Positions 12,671 to 23,439 of a stretch of 64,000 bases of DNA are shown here, piece after piece. This DNA comes from Nageia nagi (Eukaryota > Pinophyta). The stretch spans positions 35,898,001 to 35,962,000 of the forward strand of contig JBITNC010000002.1 in the NCBI GenBank assembly GCA_050084985.1, written 5' to 3'. Under the pieces are notes generated by a model that saw only the letters and a program-made list of their open reading frames with translations, ran no database searches and was not told the DNA's origin. Numbering within the stretch: position 1 is the stretch's first letter; the number at the start of each line of letters is the position of its first letter. Made by a program: the position numbers and the translations under genes.

Positions 12671-14660
12671 ATGATTGTTGGGTTAAGACTTTCGAAACAA
12701 TGGCAGGCTCCAATATCACCTGCTAGAGATGTAGATATGAACCAAACTTATATTTACAATAACTATCAAACTTTACTCAGATGTATACTTCCCTTATATA
12801 TTAAAGAATTACTTAGATATGATACATTTGTTCCCAATTGTGACTTAGATAAAAATATACAAACTATGACTCTTCTATACATAGAGTTCTTGGAAAGATA
12901 GCTAAATCAACTAATGTCTATTCTCAAGATTTAACACAACACCCACTAGATAGCAACTAGTCCTTTTGAATTAAAATACCTAAGACTCACATATACATAA
13001 ATAGTTCCTAGATATTGACAATACCCAAAACTCTTTTAGACTTGAGACAATATTTACAAAGAGGCTAAATACATGTGGAAGGGGATAAGGAAGTAGGAGT
13101 TAAGAATGATTTATTGAAAATAATAAAATAATAAAGAATGCTAGAGCATTACCCCATCCTCAGAGTGTAATTCTAGAAGAATATAGGTCTTAAAATAGAA
13201 TCAATCCTAAGAAATCATAATTTCGATTCATAAATGGGAAAATTTCAATCATGTTAGCATTAAGTCAGTATATTAGGCTTGAAGGAAAAATTTAAGCATG
13301 TCTCTATGAGATAGCACAACATTAATAATAGGGTAATTTTTCATAATAGTAAAACCTAATTACATATTTTGACAACTCTCAAAAAATTATGCAAATTCAA
13401 AAAATAATGATTATAAAGTTCCTAACAGTTTAAAAGTTTGGTCATTTGAAATTTTCAAGTTTTATAATGTATAAAATAAGTTAATATTTCCCCTAAATCA
13501 TTCCTTTTTACTCAAAACATGATTATGATGTTATTTATAATAGACATATATAATTTAGTATTTTTAATGCAAAATGAATCCCCTATAAAATATTTTATCC
13601 TTTCAATCCTTTTTTATATTATCTATCTTTTTTCTATATTATCTATCCCCTCAATAATTTATTATCCCTTTTTTATATATTTTATATACATCGATCATCT
13701 CTATACTTTCAATTATTTTCATTCTTCTACCATTCTATCCTTGTTATCCTCTTTATCCTTCATATCAGTTTATGTTTTTTATATCCTTTCTATTTTGTTA
13801 TCTTTATTTGATATCAAATGAATGTTGAATCTAATTCTCATTAACATGATAATACTTTATGTCCATTATTACGATATATCATAGTTAAACACTCTTATTC
13901 ATGATTAATCTAGAAAGTTCTCATGGAATGGGGGTATATGTTTTTTAATTTGGGGGAAACCAGGTTGAACCTATGAATAAGTTTTTGAGTTCAATATAAG
14001 ATTCAATTCAGAATTTGGTAAATCAAAATGAGTAAGTTTAAGTTTTCTCTTAGATTCAATCTAAATTTCGAATCTTCAATTCAAGGATTAATTGACAAAA
14101 AAATTTAGGTTCAAAATGTCTAGTATTGTAGTGTTAGCATTTGGGTTGGAGATAAAAACTCAAAAAAATATCAAAATTCAAAATAATAATATTCAAATAT
14201 CTCAATTCAATAAGTTCAAATGGCCTATTTCAAATATTTTCCAACATCAACTCTAGGTGTATATGGTCATTTCTTATCTATCTAAGGGGTATTCTCTCAA
14301 CCCCCTTATCTCTTGGTTATGATGTTTTATATACTGATATGTTTTATATCATATTCTTTATATTCATGGTTATGATATGTTCACATATGATGCACTCTAT
14401 GATGTTATTTATGATCATATGTACTATATGTTCACATGTTATTTATGATCACATGTTCTCCATCATCATATGTTCTTTATAATGATACTGTTATACCATA
14501 CATCTTGATGGTACCTAGGAAAAAGGGTACCCACAATGGTATAATCCATATTAATATATTATATACTTACTATCCTCCTAATAATAATGTTATTGTGATG
14601 ACTCATTTTAGTACTTTTGGTAGCATAAAATATTGTCTATCCTAGCTATAATTTATTCCT
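12671..14660. other. No gene recognised; pyrimidine/AT-rich low-complexity tract near 13590-13830
   Basis: The open frame 13519-13821 is a low-complexity product of TTTTATATTATCTATC-like repeats, not a credible membrane protein. The stretch 14310-14480 is rich in ATGATATGTTCACATATGAT-like reiterations. No domain or splice pattern is visible. Confidence 0.6.
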
Positions 14661-14880
14661 TTATTGTTTGGGGTATTAACCATCACTTTATGAGTAGATC
14701 TATGCTAGTTGAGGTTATCAACCTTCACTTTATAATCATCCCTTTGTTGGTTGTGGTATTAGCTATCACTTTATGATCACTCCCTTTATTGGTTGAGGTT
14801 ATCAACCTTCACTTTTTGATCACTCCCTTTGTTGGTTGACATTATCAACCTTCACTTTTTGATCACTCCCTTTGTTTGTT
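14661..14880. repeat. Minisatellite, about 5 units of about 42 bp with a hairpin in each
   Basis: Units centred on GTTGAGGTTATCAACCTTCA recur with spacings of 41, 42, 42 and 43 bp (anchors at 14673, 14714, 14756, 14798 and 14841). Each is followed by CTTT(A/T)TGATCACTCCCTTTGTTG. GGTTGA and TCAACC within a unit are complementary, so each unit can form a small stem-loop. The last two full units are nearly identical; the first is the most diverged. Confidence 0.8.
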
Positions 14881-17482
14881 AACCTATTAAGAAATAATTT
14901 ATTATCACTTTATGACCATTATTATGACCAATTGATTATGATCTCTTTTATTATTATTATGCCTTTGTTGGTTGGTTTTTGAATTAACCATTAATGTCCA
15001 TGAATGAGACACTTAATTCTACCATGAGGACATAGTCTATTAATGGGGAATTAGGTGTCATCATGACAAAAATGTGAGTTTAGGATCTTATGATTTCATC
15101 TATGATTGAATAATGATGTATCTTTTGAATGATGAATGTGAATGATGTAATAAGTCTATGAATGGGTATTAGTTATGTTATGACAACATGTTTCCATGAA
15201 TAGGGAATTGATTATTTCCATTATGATATTATTAAGCCATATTATATTAATTTAATATTTTCTCTTATTGATTTATTATTTTAATATGAATATATTATGT
15301 TTATTCATATTTTCTACTACTAATACTATATCTTTCAAGATGAACATCAATATGCTATTTGGAGCTATTTTATATATTTTCATCATCAGTTATTTTCATT
15401 TTATTGCACCACATTTCCACAACTATTCTTACCATGATCAATACAAAAAGAAGGAAAGATACAACATCAAAAAAAAATTAGTTCAAAGATTCATTGAGAT
15501 AAGGAAATTTTTCTATCATTTTCTTCTTTACAAGCATAATCATATTTCATTTCATTAAAACTTGTAAATGGGGGAAACTATCGATACTTAATTTTGATAC
15601 CTAATATTATAAATTAATTCTCATAGTATTTATTTGATAATATATTTTATTTTATTTTTATATCTCATATTATTGTCATTTATGTTGACTTATGTGTTCT
15701 TCTCATGTTATTTTACTTTTTGTGTGTTGGGACCCTAGCATCAATGCTCTCTTGTAGGCATGCATTATGGCAATTCTCTCACATATAAAAGGAAGGTAAA
15801 AAGAAGATATTTTCATATTCTTTTCTTTATAGTGACACTTATCTAATAAAAAATCTAAGGTGTCTCTTAACATTACCTATCGAGATTAGATCTATTGCTA
15901 CATGAGTATTTATCATTCATATTTTAATATTATATGTTAGACTAGGCTTTTCACATCTATATATTGTTGGAGATATTAGTTGCAATGATTAATATGTAAG
16001 GAGAGTAATGTTGGTGTAGTTTGTAGTGTTTTTTTTTTCCTTAACATTTGCATTGGTCTATTATGAGCTTCCTTCATTATTGAAATATGCATCCTAAGAT
16101 CCTACTTTTGTGGCAAGCCTAAGTCTACACATATAGTTGGTCATCTAGGTAAGGTATATGTACATATCTCACGATCCCTCTCTCATATGTTCTAAATTTG
16201 ATTCAATGTCTAGGCCATCATTTATTAATGGCATATCATTATTGTTATCAAGTATTGTAAATTGTTACTTAATTGTTATATCTTGTATTATCATTTATGC
16301 TCTTTATTATTTGTTAAACATTTAATTTAATTTAATTAATTATTTATTATTATGTTTACAAAAATATTTTCTACATGATATGCAAGATGTAATTTTGTTT
16401 TTACAAAATTCAATAAAAATACAATTTTTAATGTTATAAAATTTTAAGTATTTTCTAATTATATTTATATATGGATAAGGATAAAAAATTTCAATGTAAT
16501 ATATTACTAAATTCAACAAAATGACCTTCAAAATATAGGTATTTTTGCAAAAAGATTTTTTCACAAAATAAAAATTCTTTCATTTTCTAATAATTTCAAA
16601 GCAATAAATTTTCTAATTTCATAGAAAATTAAAACAACCAAAAAATAAAGCAAACCTATAGTTTCTAATGAAAAATTCCATAAAAAATGCCATGTTCAAC
16701 AAACCTAGGGTTTGTAAAAAATGTTGGGTTCACCAATCTATAGTTATTAACATTTGATTTTACTCATTTAATAATATATATTTTAAATAATTAAATAATA
16801 AATACGATAGGTAAATCTGAAGAACTTAACAACAATGTGACTATACCATATCAAACTTGAATTCAAATGTAACACAAAGAATCATTCTTATTGGATTTGA
16901 TAAAAAGAAGTTTAGATTTCAATTTGAATATACTGTGGTGATTTCTCTCTGAATTTTGGATATCCCTCCTTCATAACCTATGATGATTTTGTGCATGGAA
17001 CTAATTGCATTGCATCATCAAATAGAACTAGATGTGTTGTATCAATGCACAAGTTTCCTTAATACCTTAGCCCAAAATCAAAATTGATTGTCCATCAAAC
17101 CTATGACAAAGCCTAATGTAGAAATAATATCAAAATGAAAAAGGGAATAATAAAAATAGAGTATAAAATGCAAACTTGGTAAGTGGTGCCTATAAAGAAT
17201 GATCAAATGTAGTACACTTTATCAATATTTGAATTATGATAGTTATCTTGAGCATTCCTCCTTTTATAGATAAGTTTTCTTCTTGAAAAAGTCATATCAC
17301 TTAACACTCCTTGACTATTGCATCACAAAAGAATAATTAAGTGAGATAACCAATATTTGAATACCTAATTAATATTTCAAATATATTAATAATGTACATA
17401 AATCAATTATTTCTCTTAGATACCTAAAATGTGATTTTTCAATAAATAAAAATAAATTTAGATGTATACAATGTAAGAGAAG
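14881..17482. other. No gene recognised
   Basis: AT-rich intergenic DNA. Short reiterations of TGAATG...GGGAATTA continue to about 15230 and may be decayed neighbours of the minisatellite. Frames at 15268-15558 and 16340-16564 are A/T-driven with no recognisable domain. Confidence 0.6.
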
Positions 17483-17487
17483 TATTA

Positions 17488-18339
17488 TGTGATATACCAT
17501 TTTTAGAGTTGTTTTTTTAAGCATTGATTTATTAAATTAAAAATTTTATGTAATCTTGATATGATGTAATCTCAAGATAGGAGAATGTGGATCCAAGGGA
17601 CGAATTGTGAGCCCAATGTGGGATGTCTACCTACTTATTCTAGTTAGGCATATTTAATAATGATTGTTGATATCCCAAGGTGAATTATAATGAATCAAGG
17701 GTCAATCCATTCATTTGAATTTAGTTGCCACACTCTTATGATTCCTAGGTGAGATCAAGATGTCCAAGTGAGGTGTCTACCTATACATTGTACTAGCATG
17801 GTATTGAGGAAATCTTTTAGCTTATTTGATATTTGATCTTGGAGTATTGGTGCAATATCAAGCTTATCCTCTTTGTGTAGCATCAAGGAGGGTTACTAGG
17901 TTGAGGGATTCTACTAATCTATGGCTAAGGTGTAGCATTTTAGTTCATCTGATGGAATTCTAAGGTTGTATTTCTACCTTGTAGTTTCTAAACTGGGAAG
18001 AGACCTTTGTTGGAGCATCCAACTCTGAGGGAGTGTAGTTTTCCTATTATTCCATTAGAATGGGGATTTGAGGCTTTTTATTTAAAATTAGCCTTCTTGG
18101 TGCATAGTGAGCTTGAGGATTTGTATATCTGTCCTATGATTTAGGCATATAGCCCTTTGGTCCATTTGTAGTGAGATATTATGCTTGTATTGAGATGTCT
18201 AGCCTTAGGGAACACTTGAATAATTTTTGGATCTATATTTGAGATCGTTTGAATCATATTTTATAGATATTAATTTTTATTGGTGCATATTTATTTTTTA
18301 GATTTATATTTTAAAATAGAAATAATTTTGAATATCAAT
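17488..18339 (+). repeat. 5' LTR of chromovirus copy 1
   Basis: It aligns along its length with 22360-23167. Shared blocks include ATTTTTAGAGTTGTT at the start, TTAGGCATATTTAATAATGA, and CTTATCCTCTTTGTGTAGCATC. The end is inferred from alignment with the 3' LTR, one base before the primer site. Confidence 0.9.
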
Positions 18340-18340
18340 G

Positions 18341-18353
18341 TGGTATCAGAGCT
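18341..18353 (+). other. Primer binding site, tRNA-iMet, perfect
   Basis: TGGTATCAGAGCT lies immediately inside the 5' LTR. It is the standard initiator-methionine tRNA primer site of plant chromoviruses and copia elements, here without a mismatch. Confidence 0.92.
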
Positions 18354-18374
18354 AAGATCTTGTCAAATTTGGAT

Positions 18375-19342
18375 ATGGATAGAAAATAATCACTTAGATC
18401 TACATCAAGAATGGAGAAATTGGAAGCAACCATGGATTTAGTAGAGAAATTGCTCAAGGAGATAACCCAAGGAAGAATTAATCATGAAGAGAGGATGATC
18501 TATTTTTTGGATCCCATGATGCAACATGTAGGAAGGGAGAATTATTATAACAAGGCATACTAGGAAATCATCACCTATGTGTCCACCACCACCACCATGG
18601 CCACACCTAGATCCAAGACATCTCTCTAGGGAGAAATATGCTTTATTTGAGATCTACCAAGATAATCTGAGGATTTAAAAGAGAAATTAATTTTTAGGAT
18701 TACTTGGATATCTTGGACCAAGGAGAGTATGAGCCACCAAAGAAGCATGAGGAGATTGAGGATTGGAAAAAATACCAAGTTTTGATGGAGAAGGAAAGAT
18801 AACAACTAGGGATTCATTGCACAAATTGAGGAACATTCTTTAATCTCAATCACATGATGAAGGAAGAGTCAATACATGTTTCCATAATGCATATGGAAGG
18901 GATGGCGCATGAATGGTGGCATCATAGTGAGATCACCCAAGATTATAACTTCATTTTCACCTTTTATGAGTTCAACCAGTGGATATTAGATCACTTTGAT
19001 CTAAGGGATGAGGAGGAGTATTTTTGGGACCTTACATTAGTAAAGAAATAAGGTTTATTGGATGCATATATCATGGAATTTTAGTAAAATACATCCATGA
19101 TCATTCTTATCTTATACAAGGAGGTGAATTTCATATTCATGGAATGTTTGCTTAAGCTATTAAAAGGTATAATGAATTCATTCTCACTAAACTCCTTGAA
19201 TGAAGTTGTTAAAAAGGTGTTGACCTTAGAGGAGGGGTATAGATCCACTTCTTCATTTAGATCTAGGATGTCTAGGCCCATAATCAAGGAGGGATCATAT
19301 TCATCAAGTAAAGAAGTGTGCCATGACAAAGGGAACACATAA
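18375..19342 (+). pseudogene. Chromovirus copy 1 Gag, broken
   Basis: From 18375 the frame runs through an N-terminal helical segment (MEKLEATMDLVEKLLKEI) with an early stop after MDRK. The capsid-like core is clearest at 18854-19051, with GMAHEWWHHSEITQ and FYEFNQWILDHFDLRDEEEY. It continues at 19097-19342 after two stops (ECLLKLLKGIMNSFSLNSLN, then LEEGYR). The WWHH motif is shared with chromovirus copy 2 (near 50460). I see no CCHC zinc knuckle, and a protease active site is not recognisable between 19342 and the RT. Confidence 0.8.
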
Positions 19343-19629
19343 GGATATTAGAAAAGACATGATCTAAATAGGGCATAACTAGATCTAAGGAATAAAGGAG
19401 TGATGAAGGTGGAATTGAGGAACAAACCAACATTGAGTAGATTTGAGGTACTACCATAGTTGGTAACAACAAAGAGAATGGAGAAGATTGTGAAGGATGA
19501 AGATCTCATGTGGTGTGTTATGTTTATCATGGAAAAATGAAAGCCAATGTCTGCAAAAAAGGGGAGTTCCCACAACATGAGGAGATCCAAGAAATTCTAG
19601 ATAGGTATGGTAAAATTTGTGGAGACATG

Positions 19630-20920
19630 CCTAAGGGATTACCACCCTAAATATGATTTGAGCACATCATTGAGTTGGAATTGATATCTAAGCCAATCAT
19701 AATCACTCCTTACCAGAATCCATGCATCTATAAAGATGAGATTGAGAAAACCATCAAGGAGTTGCCTAACATGGGTTTCATTCACCCAAGCTTTAGTCCC
19801 TTCATTTCTTTAGTGATCTTGGTGAAGAAGGATGAAGCAATGAGGATGTGCATTTACTATAGGCATTTAATAAGAAGATTATCAAAAATAGGTACTCCAT
19901 TTTGAGAGTTGATGATATTATTAATTAACTTCATGATGCTAAATATTTTTCAGATATCATCACATTCATATGAGGAGGAGGATGTCCACAAGATAACATT
20001 AAGATACCATTATGGTCAATTTGAGTTCTTATTTATGCCATTTGGGTTGACAAACATCCCAACCATTTTATAGTTTGCCATGAATTGGTTCTTTAGGAGC
20101 AATTGATGAGGAAGTATGTGCTGGTGTTATTTGATGGTATTCTCATATAGAATCACACATGGGAACATAACTTAAATCACTTATATTAAATCTTGGAGAT
20201 ATTGTAGCAAATTTGATTTTAAGCTAAGAAATCTAAGTGTGAGTTTGGTATGATCAAGATATTGTACTTGGGGTATGTGATCAACCAAAAGGTAGTTCAC
20301 ATGGATGAATAAAAGATAGTTTTCATATAAGAGTGGCCCATACTCATGACCTTGATGGAATTGAGGGGATTTTTAGAGTTCTATAATTATTATAGGAAGT
20401 TCATTCATGGATTCTCATAGTTGGTTGCCCCCTTGACATATTTAACTAGGAAGGACACTTTTATATGAGGTGACATGGCTCAAAGAGCTTTTGAGAAGTT
20501 GAAGTGAGTAATGTGATCTTATCCTCATTTAGTCATTCCTAATTTTTCTATTCCATTCACTATTAGTGTGATACATTTGGATATGGTATAGGGGTTTTCC
20601 TCTACAAAAAGGGCAACCAATTTCTTTTGAGAGTAGGAAACTCACATCTATAGAGTAAAATTTCAATGTCTATGGTAAGTAAATAAATATTTGCAATCAT
20701 GCATGCATTGGTTAGATTCAAAAAAAATTTACTGTGTGGATAATATATGATCAATAGTGACCACAGCAACCTAAAACACTTTCTTGAGTAGCCAAATCTT
20801 AGCAAAAAATAGCAAAAATGGGTGAGTAAATTGAAGTCCTATTATTTTGAGGTTGAGCAATCAAGGGTAAGAAAAACACATTTGTAAATGCACTTGCACA
20901 CAACCCTTATTTTCATTCTC
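19630..20920 (+). pseudogene. Chromovirus copy 1 reverse transcriptase and RNase H, broken
   Basis: RT begins near 19640, and 19675-19905 stays open: PYQNPCIYKDEIEKTIKELP, then GFIHPSFSPF and ILVKKDEA. Then come QFEFLFMPFGLTN (about 20018-20056) and a decayed catalytic box near 20130 that reads as LFDGIL, with the second Asp of the usual DD pair changed to Gly. RNase H follows from about 20490 (FPLQKGQPISFESRKL near 20600) to the terminal KKNTFVNALAHNP near 20868-20906. Many stops are present. Confidence 0.8.
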
Positions 20921-22160
20921 TTTATCATTTTTGTTGAATGGAAGATATCCATTTTGGCTGAGTATGCTAAGGATGATTTTGCCCCTAACATCCTTAAGGG
21001 GCACATAAAAGATGACATATCCCAGGTTAGAGATGGGCTGATTTTTATAAAAATAGAATTTTTCTTATTCCAAGATTAAAAATTAAGGAATAAATAATCA
21101 TAACCATGCATGACATGACATTGGTAGCCATCTACGTATAGTTAAGGTGTACAAGATTGTGAGAGAGATATTCTCATGGAGGGGGATGAAAGAGGATGTA
21201 TTCAAGTATGTGAAGGAATCTACAAGTGCCAAGAAAATAAGATAGAAAATATACACCCAGTTGATTTGTTACAATCCTTTCCCATTTTTATATAGAAATA
21301 GGATAGTATTTCCATGGATTACATTTCCAAATTGCCCAAAAAGTTAAAGACTACATTTTTATTGTAGTGGATATATTGACAAACTATATCCATTTATTTC
21401 TCATTTCTACTACATACATAGCCATACAAGTGGATAAAAATTTCTTCAAATAATTATTAACATTGCATGGGTTTTCCAAGCAAATTATGACTTACATGGG
21501 TAACAAATTCATGAGCATGTTTTAGGAAGATCTCAACTTCAAGCTAAGTGGGAGGAATTTGACACCTAGCGCCAACTATCATCCTCAATCTTATGGAAAA
21601 ATATAAATAGTAAATAAATGGTTGGAAGGCTACTTGAACACTATTATTAAGCTACAACAAGTGTGGATGGATTCACCTTGGAGAGTATTGTTACAATTCT
21701 TTATTTCACATTTCTATACAAATATCTCCTTTCATGGTGTTGTATGAGTATGAGGCTCCAAGCTTTGTAGATGTGATTTTTTAGGATTAGAAAGTGCCCA
21801 AGGCTAAGTAGTTTTTATAGGATGTCCAAGAAATCATGATAACACTCAAAAAAATATTCAATTAGCCCAAAACTATCAAAATAATTTTGCTAATCAATAA
21901 AGTATTGAGAGCACATTTGAGGTAGGAGATATGGTATATTTGATGTTGCAACCCTACTAATAATACACACTCAAGAATAAGGGGGAAGAAAATCTCAAAC
22001 TATGATTTTTAGGTCCCTACAAAGTCTTGTGCAAGGTGGGAGAGGAAGCCTAGGAATTGTATCTTCCAACTAGTAGCAAACTCCATAACATCTTCCATAT
22101 CTCTTTCTTGAAGAATGCTCTTGGATGACATGTAACTCATTCACCATATTTGCCACCACT
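20921..22160 (+). pseudogene. Chromovirus copy 1 integrase, broken
   Basis: Weakly preserved. A zinc-binding tail is visible as KCQENKIENIHPVDLLQ near 21225-21280, followed by SMDYISKLPK near 21310-21345 at the start of the catalytic core. Later pieces (LAPTIILNLMEKYK near 21570, GEYCYNSLFHISIQ near 21680) match core and C-terminal segments of chromovirus integrase as seen in copy 2. It has numerous stops and shifts. Confidence 0.7.
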
Positions 22161-22164
22161 TGAT

Positions 22165-22320
22165 GATGATGGGAAGCTATTTTTGGTACTTGAGTACATA
22201 TTAGACACTAGAGAGAGGAACTTAAAACCTAAAAATATCAAGGAGTATTTGGTCAAGTGGAGGATCTACTAGATGAGGAAGCCACATGGGAGGAGCCTGC
22301 AATTCTAACATAACCAATTT
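22165..22320 (+). pseudogene. Chromodomain remnant at the integrase C-terminus
   Basis: A frame near 22180-22260 reads LVLEYILDTRERNLK and KNIKEYLVKW. After a frameshift, EATWEEPAIL follows near 22275-22310. The aromatic/KW and EATWE pattern is that of chromodomains fused to chromovirus integrases, where they bind modified histone and steer insertion into heterochromatin. Confidence 0.75.
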
Positions 22321-22345
22321 TGAATTATTTGGGATCAAGAAATTT

Positions 22346-22357
22346 GAGAGAGGAGGA
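22346..22357 (+). other. Polypurine tract of chromovirus copy 1
   Basis: GAGAGAGGAGGA lies two bases before the 3' LTR start TGTGATG at 22360. It is the usual plus-strand priming site. Confidence 0.85.
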
Positions 22358-22359
22358 TT

Positions 22360-23167
22360 TGTGATGTTCTATTTTTAGAGTTGTTCCTTTTTAGGATTGA
22401 TTTATTAGATATGAAGCCTTTTATGTATTCTTGAGCATGATTTAATCTCAATATAGGAGATATGTGGGTCCAAGGACTAATCGTGAGTCCTAATGTGGGA
22501 CATCTCCCTCCTTGAGATAGTTAGGCATATTTAATAATGATTGTTGAGATCTTAAAGTGAATTGTAATGACTCAAGGATAAATCCATGTGTTTGAATTTA
22601 GGTACCACACTCTTGATGATTCCTAGGATATATTTAGGCATGCACCTATATATTGAACTTACATGGTATTGAAGAGGCATCTTTAGCTTATTTTATATTT
22701 GATCTTGGATCCTTGGTGTAACATCAAGCTTATCCTCTTTGTGTAGCATCAAGGGAGGGTTACTAGGTTCACAGATCATGCTAATCTATAGCTAAGGTGT
22801 AGTATCTTAGTCCATCTAGTGGTATTCCAAGGTTACACTTCTACCTTGCAATTTTTAGGTGTGGGAAGAGCCCTTTAGTGGAGCCCAGGTTTGAAAAAAT
22901 GTAGTTGTATGGAATCAACCTTGTTGGTGTATAGTAAGCTTATGTAGTTGTAGATATGGTTTGGTGAGCCAAGCATCTAGCCCTTTGGGCCATTTGTAGT
23001 GAGATATTATGCTTGTATTGAGATATACATCCTCATAGCACACTTGGACAATTTTTAGATCCATATTTGAGCATCGTTTAAGTCATATTTTGTAGAACTA
23101 ATTTTTATTAGTGTATTTTTATGTTTAGATTTCTATTTTGGAATAGAAATACTTTTAGAACATCACA
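22360..23167 (+). repeat. 3' LTR of chromovirus copy 1
   Basis: It runs from TGTGATGTTC to ACATCACA and pairs with the 5' LTR. Its terminal CACA is intact, whereas the 5' copy has CAAT. It is shorter than the 5' copy by about 44 bp through small deletions. Confidence 0.9.
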
Positions 23168-23439
23168 TATTAAAATCAACATTAGAAAGAAGATTGATTT
23201 TTTGAGTTTTGTTCTCTATGATTGTACACCTATCTTTTTTATGTAAAGTTGGCTTGTATTAAAATTAAGAATACCTAAACTTACAATAAAAAAGGGTTAT
23301 ATGGTAGATGACACACCCAAGAATCAAACTAACTACTAGAGTTAGGATTTTAAAAGAAACTAAAAGAATTAACAATACAAAATAGCCATCCAAGGATTAC
23401 AAAAATTATAAAAAACATAGAATTAAGCTAATTTGCCTC

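Larger units (their letters stand above)
17483..23172 (+). mobile_element. Chromovirus (Ty3/gypsy) copy 1: full-length, decayed, with both LTRs and target duplications
   Basis: The 5' LTR starts TGTGATATACC at 17488 and the 3' LTR ends ACATCACA at 23167; these termini are complementary. TATTA lies immediately outside both ends (17483-17487 and 23168-23172), a 5-bp target duplication. A primer site follows the 5' LTR and a purine tract precedes the 3' LTR. Gag, RT, RNase H, integrase and a C-terminal chromodomain remnant follow in the usual order, all broken by stops. No protease is recognisable. The LTRs differ visibly, including by length (about 852 against 808 bp), so the insertion is old. 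Confidence 0.93.

Noticed and set aside
13519-13821. 100-codon hydrophobic ORF resembling a membrane protein
   Set aside because: It arises from reiterated TTTTATATTATCTATC-like sequence; no conserved motif and no gene context.
14661-14880. CRISPR-like array
   Set aside because: Units are contiguous and diverging without unique spacers, in plant nuclear DNA; it is a minisatellite.
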